A stretch of DNA of 64,000 nucleotides from Serripes groenlandicus (taxonomy: Eukaryota > Mollusca > Bivalvia > Cardiida > Cardiidae): NCBI GenBank assembly GCA_031761405.1, contig JASEVX010000033.1:924522-988521 (forward strand), written 5' to 3'. The notes under the pieces are model-generated. The model was not told the origin of the DNA, did not search any database, and worked only from the letters and a program-made list of their open reading frames with translations. Every line of letters starts with the position of its first letter. Within the stretch, counting starts at the first letter, position 1. This document shows positions 22,320 to 33,090 of this stretch, piece after piece. A program made the position numbers and the translations under genes.

Positions 22320-22541
22320 TCCTTGGCCTAGTGGTTAGCATCTGGGATTTAGAACCTGGCGTCCTGGGTTCGATCCCCAGTCACGGGACTGTGGTCATGG
22401 TGGAGTGCCTTTGGGCAAGGCACTTTTCCTAGCCTAGTACTGGCTTGTTTACCCAGGGATCATGAATAATTAAATTTAATTGCGCGCTAAATGACCTTAG
22501 CTGTCGATGCGCCATAAAACAATATACATTCATTCATTCAT
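22320..22541 (+). mobile_element. tRNA-headed SINE, family B, first of a pair
   Basis: The head has A box TGGCCTAGTGG and B box GGTTCGATCCC, followed by GGGCAAGGCACTTTTCCTAG and an (ATTC)n tail. Flanked by the same 21 bases (TCTAAAGTC through GGAATCA) at 22299 and 22542. Confidence 0.85.
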
Positions 22542-22562
22542 TCTAAAGTCATAAAGGAATCA

Positions 22563-22790
22563 GCCTTGGCCTAGTGGTTAGCATCTGGGATTTAGAACCA
22601 GGCGTCCTGGGTTCGATCCCCAGTCACGGGACTGTGGTCATGGTGGAGTGCCTTTGGGCAAGGCACATTTCCTAGCCTAGTACTGGCTTATTTACCCAGG
22701 GATCATGAATAAGTGAACTGTGGTGGTGACATAAATAAAATAATGTTGAAAAAGCCATAAAACCCCAATAAAACAAACAAACAAGTTCAA
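22563..22790 (+). mobile_element. tRNA-headed SINE, family B, second of a pair
   Basis: Head nearly identical to the previous copy, but the tail differs (AAACCCCAATAAAACAAACA), as in SINE family A. A 5'-truncated copy is at 26270-26400. Confidence 0.85.
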
Positions 22791-22919
22791 TGGAAAATAG
22801 ATTATTCGTTGAACATGTATTATACGATAAAACTGAAAAAAGTCATTCGTCTTTTTACTGAGTCGAAAACAATGTGGGAAGTGGAAAATTGCGGGGGTTT
22901 TCTGATCAGTCATTTCATG

Positions 22920-23051
22920 TTAACCCTTTCCCACTTACAATGTCTTTTAGAACATCTAGGCAAAAATATGAAAAATCTTCTTTTGCCCAAATGTTTTTGA
23001 TAGTCCTAAGCTGCAAATATGTCAAAATTCATCAGCATTTTGGAAAGGGTT
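22920..23051 (+). repeat. TTAA palindromic element, deleted
   Basis: Short form with both ends but no CTGCAG arm on the left and no hairpin. Confidence 0.6.
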
Positions 23052-23376
23052 ATACATACAAACAGTTGTAAAATGATGTATTCGCAACTGTTTCATAAAA
23101 GTATAATAATCATATTCACACTTATTTAAGCATACATTGTTAATTTAGATTCTGGAAGCGAGTGTTCAACCCGACGTTCCCATACTTTTCACTTCACAGG
23201 TAGAAAAAATGCATTTTGGACTTTCACAGACTGTCACATGGCTTTGTCTGGTTCCCTATTTTGTTTCAGAGGCTGTACCCAGGCTTTCTAACATTCTTAT
23301 AGATTAGTTATTACTTGTAAATCCTAAGGTTTTTCGAAAACAGTCTGAATGTTATTTGAATATATAGCACCTTAAT

Positions 23377-23537
23377 TTAACCCTTTCCCTCTTATATAGG
23401 CTTTCTGATGCCCCTGCAGCAGACAACTTTTGAAAACATTGTGATATTGTGATATTATACTTTCATTTATAGAGATCTGACTTATTATTCAAAAGTCGTC
23501 TGCTGCAGAGGCATCAGAAAACGTCTATATGTGTTAA
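23377..23537 (-). repeat. TTAA palindromic element, deleted
   Basis: Both ends present; the right arm reads like a left arm in reverse (GAGGCATCAGAAAACGTC), so this is a near-symmetric foldback. Confidence 0.65.
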
Positions 23538-23704
23538 ATGAATAATAGCAAAGAATGTAATGGCAGCATCTTAGGACTGCGGGGTTGTAAAAGAATTAAA
23601 TTTTACTATGCACATATTTTACAGAAAAAATGTGCATAAATACATGTATAAATGTTCAGATTGATTTCATGCAGAGATCCAGTACAGAATCATATTTCAT
23701 ATTT

Positions 23705-23922
23705 CAAACCCTTTCCCACATGCAGATGCATCTGCAGCAGACTAATTTTAAAACATTATTTCAAACGGTGAAATTGCTCATAATGAGCAATTTTTCCTTT
23801 TGCCACTTTGTTTTAAACGATATTCAATTATCATACTTTCACTTACATTTTTAAACATTTTACACCTTATTGCCCAGTCATTTTCAAAGTCATCTGCTGC
23901 AGATCTGCCATATGTGGGTTAA
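23705..23922 (-). repeat. TTAA palindromic element, B, sharing TTAA with the next
   Basis: Right end CATATGTGGG-TTAA continues directly as the next copy's left end. Confidence 0.75.
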
Positions 23923-24136
23923 CCCTTTCCCACAAACAATAAATCTGCAGCAGATGACTTTGAAAACATGGTGACAAAACCTGAAAAATCTCCATAAAAG
24001 ATAGCTTCATTGTTAGATACAGTTGTAAACATTGTGGCCAAAGGAGAAATTGATCATCATGAGCAATTTCTCCTTTGGCCACAATGTTTTCAAAAGTCAT
24101 CTGCTGCAAATGCGTCAGCAAGTGGGAAAGGGTTAA
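23919..24136 (+). repeat. TTAA palindromic element, C
   Basis: Core GTGGCCAAAGGAGAAATTGA and TCAATTTCTCCTTTGGCCAC form a long hairpin. Confidence 0.85.
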
Positions 24137-24310
24137 GAGTTAAATCTTCATCTTGCGAAAGTAAGATCTAATGGAACTTCTGTGCAGACAGAATTATGAT
24201 CATAAAACCTGTCACTGTCTTGCATGAGAAGAACTTGTGCCTTTGTCTTTTGACTAACCAATCTGCCTGAAAAATGCATGTCTTTATTAACCATGTCCAT
24301 TCTCTAATAG

Positions 24311-24460
24311 GTCAACAAAGGTTTATTCAGCAGTCTGGCAGCTACGGTCGGCTTGTCAGAGCTGGCTCGGCCGATTCCCTCCTTAGTCAATCCAGTAACA
24401 GCCTCTTTATACCAAGAAATGGTCGTGCAATGCGTGCAGTGCATGATAAATTCGCCGTGT
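24311..24460 (+). CDS. PARD3: Par-3 exon: Ser-rich segment
   Basis: The acceptor is TCTCTAATAG and the donor is CGTGT|GTATGT, phase 1 at both ends. The product reads QQRFIQQSGSYGRLVRAGSA then DSLLSQSSNSLFIPRNGRAM. R-A-G-S-A-D-S-L resembles a basophilic kinase or 14-3-3 site, but no domain is visible. The donor at 24461 rather than the nearby GTGT is chosen because only it gives the phase required by the exon at 29702. Confidence 0.9.
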
Positions 24461-24984
24461 GTATGTATCTGGGTGACATTCCCTTCCCCTGCTCTTTGCA
24501 TTTCTAGTTGTTGTTGCTGTTGTTGACTTTCTGTTCTAATAGAGTTATTTATTGTTGTTGTTAATATGGTGTAGGCTGTATGCTATATTGATTGTGAGGT
24601 TATCCATTCAAAGGTCAAGATCACAGTGACCTTGACCACAAAATGGGGGTGGGGGGCCTTTCCTGCTCATTTTTGTTCACTTTTTACATTCATTTTGACA
24701 AAGCTTATGATAGTAATCTCTCATTTTCAAATTCAATATAGCATACACACCTCAGTTATTTTTTATAGTTTTTTGTTAATTATTTATGGTAAGCTAAGAG
24801 AAACCAAGTATTGAGTGACATCTCCGCATTTTCTTACGAAACATTCAATGGCCAAATGAATGAAATATCTGTAAAAGCTTCATCGAAACACCTTTCATAA
24901 CCTGCAAGAAATGAAACAATTCCACTTCAGGGCACTTCAGGGCACTTCAGGGAAGAGCTTGATTTCTGCATGACGAATCTGGGG
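24461..24984. other. Intron sequence, little recognised
   Basis: GTTGTTG runs near 24508-24562, a GACCTTGACC stretch near 24630, and GGGCACTTCA in three direct copies at about 24930. Confidence 0.5.
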
Positions 24985-25162
24985 CATACAACGTCGGAAA
25001 CATCTTGACAGAAATATGAAATTATTTTCATTGAATAGTTTGAAATTATTGTGGCAAAAATGGAAATTGCTCGTTATGAGCAATTTCTCTTTCTGCCACA
25101 ATGATTTCAAAAGTTGTCTGCTGCAGAGGCGTCAGAAAGTGTCTGTTTTAGGGGAAAAAGTT
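24985..25162 (+). repeat. TTAA palindromic element, ends lost
   Basis: The hairpin GGAAATTGCTCGTTATGAGC and right arm TTGTCTGCTGCAGAGGCGTC are clear; termini eroded. Confidence 0.65.
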
Positions 25163-25482
25163 GTCACACCATGCATAAAAACTCTGTCAAAATTTAAAAA
25201 CAGATATTATGCAAAGAATTATATCACGCCCTGAGCTGTTAGAACATTGAAGAAAAGAATAAATCTGTGAATTTAGATATCTAATATTGTTACATGGTTG
25301 GTAACTTTGCTGGAAAATTGCTCAGGAATTGAAATATATAGAACGACTGACCTAAGAATAATGCTAAAAGGGATGTAACTCCTAAATAAGACTCTTAGAA
25401 TTATAATAACCAGTTATTCACCTTGGTTAAATTAATGTGAGTTTGTAGATATTTCTGTTGCTTTTCTAGCTTTTTATGTTGT

Positions 25483-25687
25483 CAACCCTTTTCCACATAT
25501 AAAAAATCTGCTGCAGAAGACTTTAAAATGATAAAACATCTCTATAAATGTAGGTATAATTACTAACCAAAGTTGAAAACATTGTGGCAAAAGGAGAAAT
25601 TGCTTGTTTTGAGCAATTTCGCCTTTTGCCAAAATGTTTTCAAAAGTCGTCTGCTGCAGAAAGCGTCTATATGTAGGAAAGGGTTAA
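25483..25687 (+). repeat. TTAA palindromic element, B
   Basis: Right TTAA intact; a ten-base deletion between CTGCAG and AAAGCGTCTAT. Confidence 0.78.
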
Positions 25688-25961
25688 TGGTTAGATGTAC
25701 TATGAAACTGGCTAGTGTCCTATGTACGCATTATAACAATGGTTATGACTATATAGTACATCATAGTTTGTCTTCCCAAAGGAAACAACTTAACATTTTC
25801 CATATGCATATCCATTTTGATGAAATATTTTGGAAAAAAGAGAAATTGTTCAGAACGATTTCCTTCTTATCTGCTTGGGTTCGATACCTGTAATGAGCGA
25901 GTTTTGCATCTTGAATTTTCACACTGTTTAACTCTTCAGGAAGTAGACATCAAGCCTGATT

Positions 25962-26180
25962 AATTTATTCAGTAGCTAGATATCCATGAGAGCTCGGTTC
26001 CTTTCGAAAACCAGCCAGATCCGTCCATGCATGACGGGATTATAGCCCTTTAAAATTGGCAAAATTGCTATAATTGACCATGTGAACAAGTTAAAGCCAT
26101 CATTTATTATCCAATGTTTACCAAACTTATTCAGTAGCTAGATAAACATGAGAGCTCGGTTCCTTTCGAAAACTAGCCAG
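25962..26180 (+). repeat. Fragment of the 160-bp array seen at 18803
   Basis: Two units with ATCCATGAGAGCTCGGTTCC and GAAAACCAGCCAGATCCG. Confidence 0.75.
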
Positions 26181-26404
26181 ATTATTTATTGTTTCTGTCA
26201 ATTTGGTGGTCGGTGCATGCTACTTTAGTTTCTGTAGTAAATAAGTAGGTTGTCTTTCTTATTGTTAAAACCCCAGTCGCGGTGCCACCGTCAAGTTGGA
26301 GTGCCCTCGGGCAAGGCACATTTCCTAGCCTAGTACTGGTTTGTTTACCCAGGGAACATGAATAAGTGAAATGTCGCCGTGATATAACTGAAATAATGTT
26401 GAAA

Positions 26405-26685
26405 AATCCATTTCCACATATAGACACTTTCGGATGCGTCTGCAGCAGACGTCTTTTGAAAACATCGCGACAAAAGAAGGACTTGTTCATAATGAGCAGT
26501 TTCTCCTTTTGCCACATTGTTTTCAACTCTATTTTATAATTAAATTATTGATTATAGAGATATTTCTTATTGCTGTCAATATGTTTTCAAAGTCGTCTGC
26601 TGCAAATTGTTGTTTTTGGGATGTTATTCTAACCCTTTCCCACGTACAACAAATCTGCAGCAAACAAGGTTTTCAAAAATGTTGA
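26405..26685 (-). repeat. TTAA palindromic element plus a following left-end piece
   Basis: 26405-26625 is minus-oriented with weak termini; 26630-26685 is a plus left arm (CACGTACAACAAATCTGCAG) only. Confidence 0.65.
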
Positions 26686-26734
26686 ATCTTAAATATTATA
26701 TATATGTTATCGATATCAGGTGATGTTTAGTTTA

Positions 26735-26935
26735 AACTTATTTATTTTACATCAATTGCGAAACAAGCCTTCAGCTTAGATTAATCACGCTCGATGTCTG
26801 CTTCCTGTAGACTTAATCAGTACTCGCGCCATTTGTGTGTAAAAATCCCAAAGTATGGACCCGCTCATCACAAGACTCGAACAAGGAACCTTTGATATGA
26901 GAGGCTGATGCACTAACTCTGCACCACTGTCTTCC
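26735..26935 (-). mobile_element. tRNA-headed SINE, family C
   Basis: Contains TTGCGAAACAAGCCTTCAGC, ATTAATCACGCTCGATGTC and the reversed head ending CACTAACTCTGCACCACTGT. Confidence 0.72.
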
Positions 26936-27211
26936 ACGAAATGTTGATGTCATTGTTCAGACATGTGTTTTGGTTGGCCAACAGCAGCAGCACACTTTCC
27001 TTTTTGATCAATAGCTTTCATAGAAAAGTAGTTTATACAGAAAAGAAGCCTGATATAGTTTTGTGGATTATTTGTGTCAATGTAACTTTTACTTAAAATA
27101 GATCACATTTGATACCGTCACTGTTGAACACCAAAACTTGCTTTGTGCGAACCCAGTATGGTTTATCACTGACTTTGTTACCTATGTTGAAGCTGACTTA
27201 GCATTCATTCA

Positions 27212-27436
27212 TAACCCTTTCCCACATTCAGCAAATCAGCAGCGGATGACTTTGAAAACATACCCGAAAAAATGGGAAACTCCCTTTAAATGAAAGTACA
27301 ATAATTGAATAGAGTTGAAAACATGGTGACAAAAGGAGAAATTTTTGAGCAATTTCTTCTTTTTTCTACATGTTTTCAAAAATCTGTCTGCTGCAGAGGC
27401 GTCAGAAAGCGTCTATATGAGGGAAAGGGGGGTTAA
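27212..27436 (+). repeat. TTAA palindromic element, B
   Basis: Right end GGGAAAGGGGGGTTAA; one hairpin arm reduced to GAAATTTTTGAGC. Confidence 0.75.
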
Positions 27437-27527
27437 CAGTAAAGTTTTGTGTCTTTCTAACTCGCTCCTTGTTTCGTGGCTATTCCAGATTTTCTTGTGT
27501 TATATTGATTTAACAGTGTTCATTTTT

Positions 27528-27873
27528 TTAACCCTTTCATATTTAGACTAAACCAGATTCAAACGATGTTTATAACATATAGACAAAATTATAAAAAATT
27601 GAAAAGAATTCAAAACATTGGTAAAAGGAGAAATTGCTCCTTTTGTCACAATGTTTACAGAATTTGTCTGCCGCCTATGCATCTATGATGATGTTAATTG
27701 GAAAGGGTTGATTGTGGTTTTGCTATGGTACATGTTTTTAATTATTTTTCTCCTAAAACATTTACTTGTGGTGGTAAATAGATTAAAATCTGTGGTTTTT
27801 TTTACTATTTACCTGATAAAAGTCGTCTGCAGCAAAGGGGTCAGGAAGTGTCTATAATATTTTGGAAAGGGTT
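27528..27873 (+). repeat. TTAA palindromic element and a further right-end piece
   Basis: 27528-27709 has a left TTAA and a small hairpin. 27815-27873 holds only a right arm (GTCGTCTGCAGCAAAGG to GGAAAGGGTTAA). Confidence 0.6.
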
Positions 27874-27957
27874 AACTATTTACCTGATAAAGGGAGAATC
27901 TTAAACACATAGCACTCAGTAGTAGTCCTTGTTTTCCGTTTGAAAGGATGGTATTTA

Positions 27958-28250
27958 TACCCCCTTCAAAGAAGAGGGGGTATATAGGAGTCACTGTGTC
28001 GGACAGTCTGTCTATCTGTCTGTCGGTCGGCCGGAAGCCATATTTTGTCCGGCCTATTTCTTACAAACCACTTGATGGAATTCAATAAAATTTTACATAA
28101 AGCGTCTATACTAAGAGGAGATGTGCATATCCTAAAGGGGTTACAATTGCATGTTATTTTACAGAGTTATGGCCCTTTTACTTATTAAGTTATGGTGTAG
28201 GTCAAGGTGCTGTTTAGGGGGTATTTATCATCTTCAGTGATAGTTCTAGT
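27958..28250 (+). mobile_element. Pearl-like element, one unit
   Basis: Palindromic head TACCCCCTTCAAAGAAGAGG then GGGTATATAGGAGTCACTGT, a GTCTGTCGGTCGG run, one body unit, and the terminus TTCAGTGATAGTTCTAGTT. Confidence 0.78.
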
Positions 28251-28392
28251 TACTTCAGGTCTCAGAATGTCTGTAGAAATGCCAACATGTGCTAACATGT
28301 GGGAAAGATTAACCCTCAACCTGCTACAACTAATAAAAATATCTCTAAATTTTGATAAGTACTAAATTCTCATAAACGAGTAGTAATTAATT

Positions 28393-28530
28393 GATTTGTG
28401 ATTTACCCCTGAGTACCAAGGAGATCAGCCATTACTACCATTTCTAAAGCCTTTGGTATGACTGGGGATCGGACCCTCGACCTCCCGCTCACGAGGTGGT
28501 CGCTCTACCACTATACCACCGAGCCGGTCA
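28393..28530 (-). mobile_element. tRNA-headed SINE, family D
   Basis: Reverse complement carries GGCTCGGTGGTATAGTGGTA, an A-box match, and a B box in GGTCCGATCC. A plus-strand copy is at 50338. Confidence 0.72.
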
Positions 28531-28659
28531 ATGAGAAGAGAAGAATGTATACTAAGATAAGGTTGCCTGTTAATCATGGTCTGCATTGTTCACAATTACC
28601 AATTACAGTCGTGCATCACAAGATACGCAAATGTTTTGTAAAGTTAGAAACGGCAGGAT

Positions 28660-28888
28660 ATAACCCTTTCCCACCTGCAGACGCATTCTGACGCATCTGC
28701 AGCAGACGACTTTTGAAAACATTGTGGCCAAAGGTGAAATTGCGTATGATGAGCAATTTCTCCTTTGGCCACAATGTTTTTAACTTTATTTAACAATTAA
28801 GCTATTTTTTATGGAGATTTTTCCGGTTTTTGTTACCATGTTTTCAAAGTCGTCTGCTGCAGATTTGTTGTAGGTGGGTAAGGGTTAA
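28660..28888 (-). repeat. TTAA palindromic element, C
   Basis: Core GTGGCCAAAGGTGAAATTGC pairs with GAGCAATTTCTCCTTTGGCC; left end TATAACCC. Confidence 0.85.
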
Positions 28889-28974
28889 GGTGTTCATGTA
28901 AATACTTTACATCATGTTTCAATCCCAAAGCTTTTGTAAAATTACAATGACAGGAAATTTAATCACATAAGATA

Positions 28975-29345
28975 AGAACCCTTTCCAGCATACCACAAAT
29001 CTGCAGCAGACAACTTTGAAAACATGTAGTCAAAAATATGGAAATTCTATAAAGATTAACCCTTCCCCACATATAGGCGAGTTCTGACGCCTCTGCAGCA
29101 GACAGCTTCTGAAAACAAGCAATTTCTCCTTTTGCCACAATGTTTTCAACTTTTTTCAGTAAATAAACCCTTATTTATAGGGATTTTCTATATTTTTGTC
29201 CACATATTCCCAAAGTAGTCTGCTGCAGATTTATTGTACATGGCAAAGGGTTAAGAACAATTATTGAATTATTTGAAAACATTGTGGCAAATAGAGAAAT
29301 TGCTGCAGAGGCACCTGAAAGCTTCTATTTGTGGGAAAGTGTTAA
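28975..29345 (+). repeat. TTAA palindromic element, B, host of a nested copy
   Basis: Left part ends TTCTATAAAGA-TTAA and right part resumes GAACAATTATTGAATTATTT, contiguous in other copies. Confidence 0.8.
29056..29254 (-). repeat. TTAA palindromic element, B, nested
   Basis: TTAA at both ends; lacks about 30 bases of the hairpin's left arm. Confidence 0.85.
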
Positions 29346-29420
29346 CATATGTAACAAGACTTGTAATAGTCATGTAGGTTTTTACCAGGTACATTTTAGG
29401 AAAAAAGAAGGGATGAAGCT

Positions 29421-29648
29421 ATAAACCCTTACCCACTTTCAGACACATTTACCACTTTCAGACACATTTTGCCGCGTCTGCAGCAGACGACTTTTGAAAA
29501 CTTTATGACTAAAAGGGGAAATAGTTTATTTTGTTTTCAAGGCTATTCAATAATGAAATATTCATGTACAGATATTTTTCATGTATTTACCTAGATGTTT
29601 TCAAAGTTGTCCGCTGCAGATTTATTGTTTGTGGGAAAGGTGGGTTAA
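29421..29648 (-). repeat. TTAA palindromic element, B
   Basis: The left arm holds a direct duplication of ACCACTTTCAGACACATTT; right end GGGAAAGGTGGGTTAA, 53 bases before the exon at 29702. Confidence 0.75.
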
Positions 29649-29701
29649 TTTAAAGGTTTTTAGTATCCAATTTCAGTACATGTATTTTTTTTCGTTTTTA
29701 G

Positions 29702-29926
29702 CGGGTATTAGAGGTCCGGCTCCACCCACAAACCTTAAAAGATTCAGTTCTTTGGAAAACCTCTCCAAAATGCATGACATGGAGAGTAACAATGCAAGTT
29801 TCGATGATAGTGAGGATACTAGCCCTCTGCAACCAAGAATGGTTCGTAAACGGGGCGGTAACGAAAGTTTTCGATGTGCCGTGGATCGGTCATATGATCC
29901 GGTTCCACATCTGGATATGGAAACTC
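29702..29926 (+). CDS. PARD3: Par-3 exon: aPKC-target region (CR3)
   Basis: The acceptor is TTCGTTTTTAG and the donor is AACTC|GTAAGT, phase 1 at both ends. It encodes PAPPTNLKRFSSLENLSKM and, after an acidic stretch, QPRMVRKRGGNESFRCAVDR and SYDP. This matches the vertebrate block with SSSLESL followed by RGRGCNESFRAAIDKSYD; the middle Ser of the vertebrate motif is the aPKC phosphorylation site. By alignment the equivalent here is the second Ser of FSSLENL (about residue 774). The regulatory role is from family knowledge. Confidence 0.97.
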
Positions 29927-30185
29927 GTAAGTACCTTTGTTGATATTTGTATAGTTAAAAAATCTGTAGCGTGTATATATTACGTAGATATCATGTGCTT
30001 GTCACTATATCATGTTTGGCGTGAGGGATAAGATATGCTTTGATCCAGATACTATTTTGTATTGGCCAGAGGTCTTGATAAGGAACAGGTAGACTGGTCG
30101 TTTTTCCATGAAATCTCTTTTTACCGAACCAAACCTTATGTGTTGTGGGTACTCAAGCAAATCATCTCATTAAAAATTTTACTTT

Positions 30186-30393
30186 TTAACCCTTTCCTAA
30201 TTATAAACGCATTTTGACGCATCTGCAGCAGACAACTTATGAAGATATTGTGGCAAACAGAGGAACTGCTCATAATGAGCAATTTCGCCATTTGCAAACA
30301 ATATTTTCAATTCTATCCAATAAATATACTTTATTTTTGCCTTTTTATTTCCTTAGTCGTCTGCTGCAAACTTGTTTTATGTTGGGAATGGGG
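30186..30393 (-). repeat. TTAA palindromic element, B, right end eroded
   Basis: Left TTAA intact; hairpin GAACTGCTCATAATGAGC; right end TTGGGAATGGGG. Confidence 0.7.
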
Positions 30394-30505
30394 ACCACAG
30401 CATAGGGTTTCAAGGACAAATAAGGATTTCAGGATAGAAATACGCACCTTATCTAGAGTTCTGATTGGGTAGACAAAATTAAGTGCCTCTGATGGTGAGA
30501 AGGCA

Positions 30506-30736
30506 TTAACCCTTTCCCTCATATAACAATTCTGCAGCAGACGACTTTAAACATATTTTGTTAAAAAATTGAAAATCTCTATAATTGAATGGATAACCTA
30601 TTGACTAAAAGTGGAAAACATTGTGCCAAAAGGAAAAAATTGCTTGTTTTGAGCAATTTCTTCTTTTGTCACTATGTTTTCAAAAAGCCGTCTGCTGCAG
30701 AGGCGTCAAAAAGCGTCTATATGAGGGAAAGGGTTG
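30506..30736 (+). repeat. TTAA palindromic element, A
   Basis: Full length; right site reads TTGA. Confidence 0.9.
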
Positions 30737-30759
30737 AATACCAAGCGTCTTTCCTGTTA

Positions 30760-30912
30760 TTAACCCTTTCCCTCTTACAACATATCTGCAGCAGACGACA
30801 TTAAAAGCATTTGAGCAAAAGATAATGTGGAAAATCTGTATAAAATGATAATTTTTCGAAAGTTGTTTGCTGCAGAGGCGTCAGAAAGCGTCTGTTTTTG
30901 GGAAAGGGTAAA
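30760..30912 (+). repeat. TTAA palindromic element, core deleted
   Basis: Left TTAA; right end GGGAAAGGGTAAAC. Confidence 0.72.
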
Positions 30913-31318
30913 CGGTTTCCTTTCTAAATAGACATTTCCCTTGGTTTTCATGGGTGATTAGCTCCTTTGGTAGTTACATGTATTGCTTAGTTACATGTAT
31001 TGCTTTTGTTGATAGGTATAGGGATGCTTGCTCTCTACCTGGGTTACCTCCCTTGTATTTCATATTTTTGCTGAGCATAGTTCAAAATTCATTTTTGAAG
31101 CAAGACTTGTGAGGGTGTTTCTCATATTGAAATTGTCCTTTGGAATGAAAGCTTATTTAAGCCTATCATCTTAAACCATTTCCTGACTCATTTGGCCTTT
31201 GTTTCCTCAGCAATCAAATTTGAAAATATTGAAGAAAAGAATTGATAAAAACAAAAAATTGTAAGGACCTTGGCTACATCATTTGTGATATATAACTGAA
31301 ATACTCTTGAAAGTGATG

Positions 31319-31456
31319 TTAACCCTTTCCGTCATATGACAATTCTGAAGCAGACGACTTTGAACATATTTAGTAAAAAAAAATATTTGTCACTGTTTTC
31401 AAAAAGCTGTCTGCTGCAGAGGCATCAGAAAGCGTCTATATGAGGGAAAGGGTTAA
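31319..31456 (+). repeat. TTAA palindromic element, A, internally deleted to 138 bp
   Basis: Both TTAA and both CTGCAG arms survive (left arm changed to CTGAAGCAG); about 90 central bases are replaced by an A run. Confidence 0.85.
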
Positions 31457-31487
31457 CCAATGATAGTAACAAAGCAGACGACTCATG

Positions 31488-31716
31488 TTGACCCTTTCAC
31501 GCATACAGGCGCTTTCTGACGCCTCTGCAGCAGATGACTTTTGAAAACATTGTGGCAAAAGAAGAAATTGCTTATATCGAGCAATTCCTCCATTTGCCAC
31601 AATGATTTCAATTCTTTTCAATAATCATACTATCATTTATAGAGATTTTTCTATATTTGAGACTTGATAATTTCAAAGTCATCTGCTGGAGATATATTGA
31701 ATGTGGGAAAGGGTTA
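31488..31716 (-). repeat. TTAA palindromic element, B
   Basis: Ends GTTGACCCTTTC and GGGAAAGGGTTAGT, each one base from TTAA. Confidence 0.8.
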
Positions 31717-31739
31717 GTGAAAGTATGTCCATGGTGTGG

Positions 31740-32033
31740 GCCGAGCCCCGGTAGCTCAGTTGGTAGCGATGCGGGCTGTCAATCTAGGGGTTGTGAGTTC
31801 GAATCCATGCTTTCTTTTCCGACGATTGACAAAAGTCAATGTGACATGCGTCATTCGTCTTCCATCAATGGGCTAATTATTAACTATGTGGAAAAGCAGC
31901 CAGTTGCTTGGGAAGATAGATGTGTGGAGTACTGGTGTGAGAAAGCCAGGAAATGCATGAATAGGTGAACTGGCCTCCGTGATATAACTGAGAAATTGTA
32001 AACAGTTTTAAACCCCAATCAATCAATCAATCT
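31740..32033 (+). mobile_element. tRNA-headed SINE, family A, full copy with target duplication
   Basis: The head reads like a tRNA (A box TAGCTCAGTTGG; B box GAGTTCGAATCC), the body matches the copy at 7371, and the tail is (AATC)n. ATGGTGTGG flanks it at 31731 and 32034 as a 9-bp target-site duplication. It is not a functional tRNA gene: no acceptor stem closes around the head. Confidence 0.88.
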
Positions 32034-32308
32034 ATGGTGTGGAATTTCATGCTTTCTAAATTTCGTGTTTGAAAGAATTAAAAGAACATTTGATCAGTGT
32101 TTATTTGTGTCTCCTTTCATATCCTATTCTTATTGGCCCTTATTCTCGCATAAGTTTGTTGTTGCAAAATTTGGAATACCCATGTCGGAAAGATTAGACT
32201 TCAAGTTATCAAGATTTTTGAGATTCTCAAGACATTTTCATAGCATACGCCAAAAACAAATGTTATATCAAGTTAACTGTTACATTGACATGTTCATATT
32301 CCAAATAG

Positions 32309-32359
32309 AAAAGGCTGAAGATGGTGATAAAGAAGTGAAACTGAGGAGAAGTAAATCTG
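32309..32359 (+). CDS. PARD3: Par-3 short exon, alternative in-frame donor
   Basis: The acceptor is CCAAATAG and the chosen donor is AATCTG|GTAATA. The 51-base exon encodes KAEDGDKEVKLRRSKS, phase 1 at both ends. A second donor, TGCAAG|GTAGTA, would end the exon at 32449. It adds exactly 90 bases with no stop and leaves the same phase. The short form is preferred because the added residues (VPNLSFLKFRHDVYKS and onward) look unlike neighbouring Par-3 sequence, but both fit. The upstream open frame from 32065 is a chance extension through the intron. Confidence 0.75.
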
Positions 32360-32449
32360 GTAATATCACGGTTCCGAACCTCTCTTTCTTAAAATTTCGG
32401 CATGATGTCTACAAGTCGCTTGATATTTTATTTGGTCAAACCCTGCAAG

Positions 32450-32900
32450 GTAGTAGTGACATTTTGTTTGGAATGATCTGTTTAGTTTGAATAACTTTGT
32501 TCAGAATGTTACATTTTGATTAGAAAATAATTTTGTTCCGTATGCTCTGTTTAGTTATTTTTTCCCAGAATGCTCTGTTTCCTTTTTGAAATAACTTTGT
32601 TCAGAACAATAGGTTTAGTTAGAAATTTAATCTGTATGTTTTAGTTGTTTTTTCCCCCCATGAATGCTCTGTTTAGAATACACTAGTTTTGTATGCTTTG
32701 TCCTTCTTTAGTTGTGAAGCAAGTTATGTTATGAATGTGTTGTTTATTTTGTAAATAATCTTGTTAAATTTTTCTTAATATGTTGCAGTTTTAAGTTACA
32801 GTTTGTTTTATTTTTCATGTGTTTAGATATTTTTGTTCAGAATGCTTTATTTAGTTTTAAAATAACAATGATTGTTCTCTTCAGTTAGAAATTTCTTTTA
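32450..32900 (+). repeat. Degenerate AT-rich tandem region
   Basis: Loose repeats of TTGTTCAGAATGCTCTGTTTAG separated by 40-70 bases, starting just after the alternative donor at 32450. Confidence 0.55.
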
Positions 32901-32989
32901 ATATATTGAAATTATTAACTGCTTTATATGTGATTTATTGCTTATACCTGCATCAGATGACATCTTAGCAATAATATGAAAAATATCAT

Positions 32990-33064
32990 TTTAACTCTTT
33001 CCCACTTAAAAGTCGTCTAATGCAAATAATCTCCATAATGCATCTGCATGTGGGTTAGGGTTAA
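32990..33064 (-). repeat. TTAA palindromic element fragment
   Basis: Only the terminal blocks remain (TTAACTCTTTCCCAC ... GGGTTAGGGTTAA). Confidence 0.5.
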
Positions 33065-33090
33065 AGTATGAGTCTTGTTTTTCTCATTTT

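Noticed and set aside
31742..31815. tRNA gene candidate (also 7374, 22320, 22563, 37527, 50338, and minus at 28450)
   Set aside because: A and B boxes are present, but the heads lack a closing acceptor stem and continue into shared SINE bodies and AATC-type tails.
32065..32490. 141-codon open frame read as a single gene
   Set aside because: Only 32309-32359 (or -32449) is flanked by splice sites in the right phase; the upstream part is intron with no family match.
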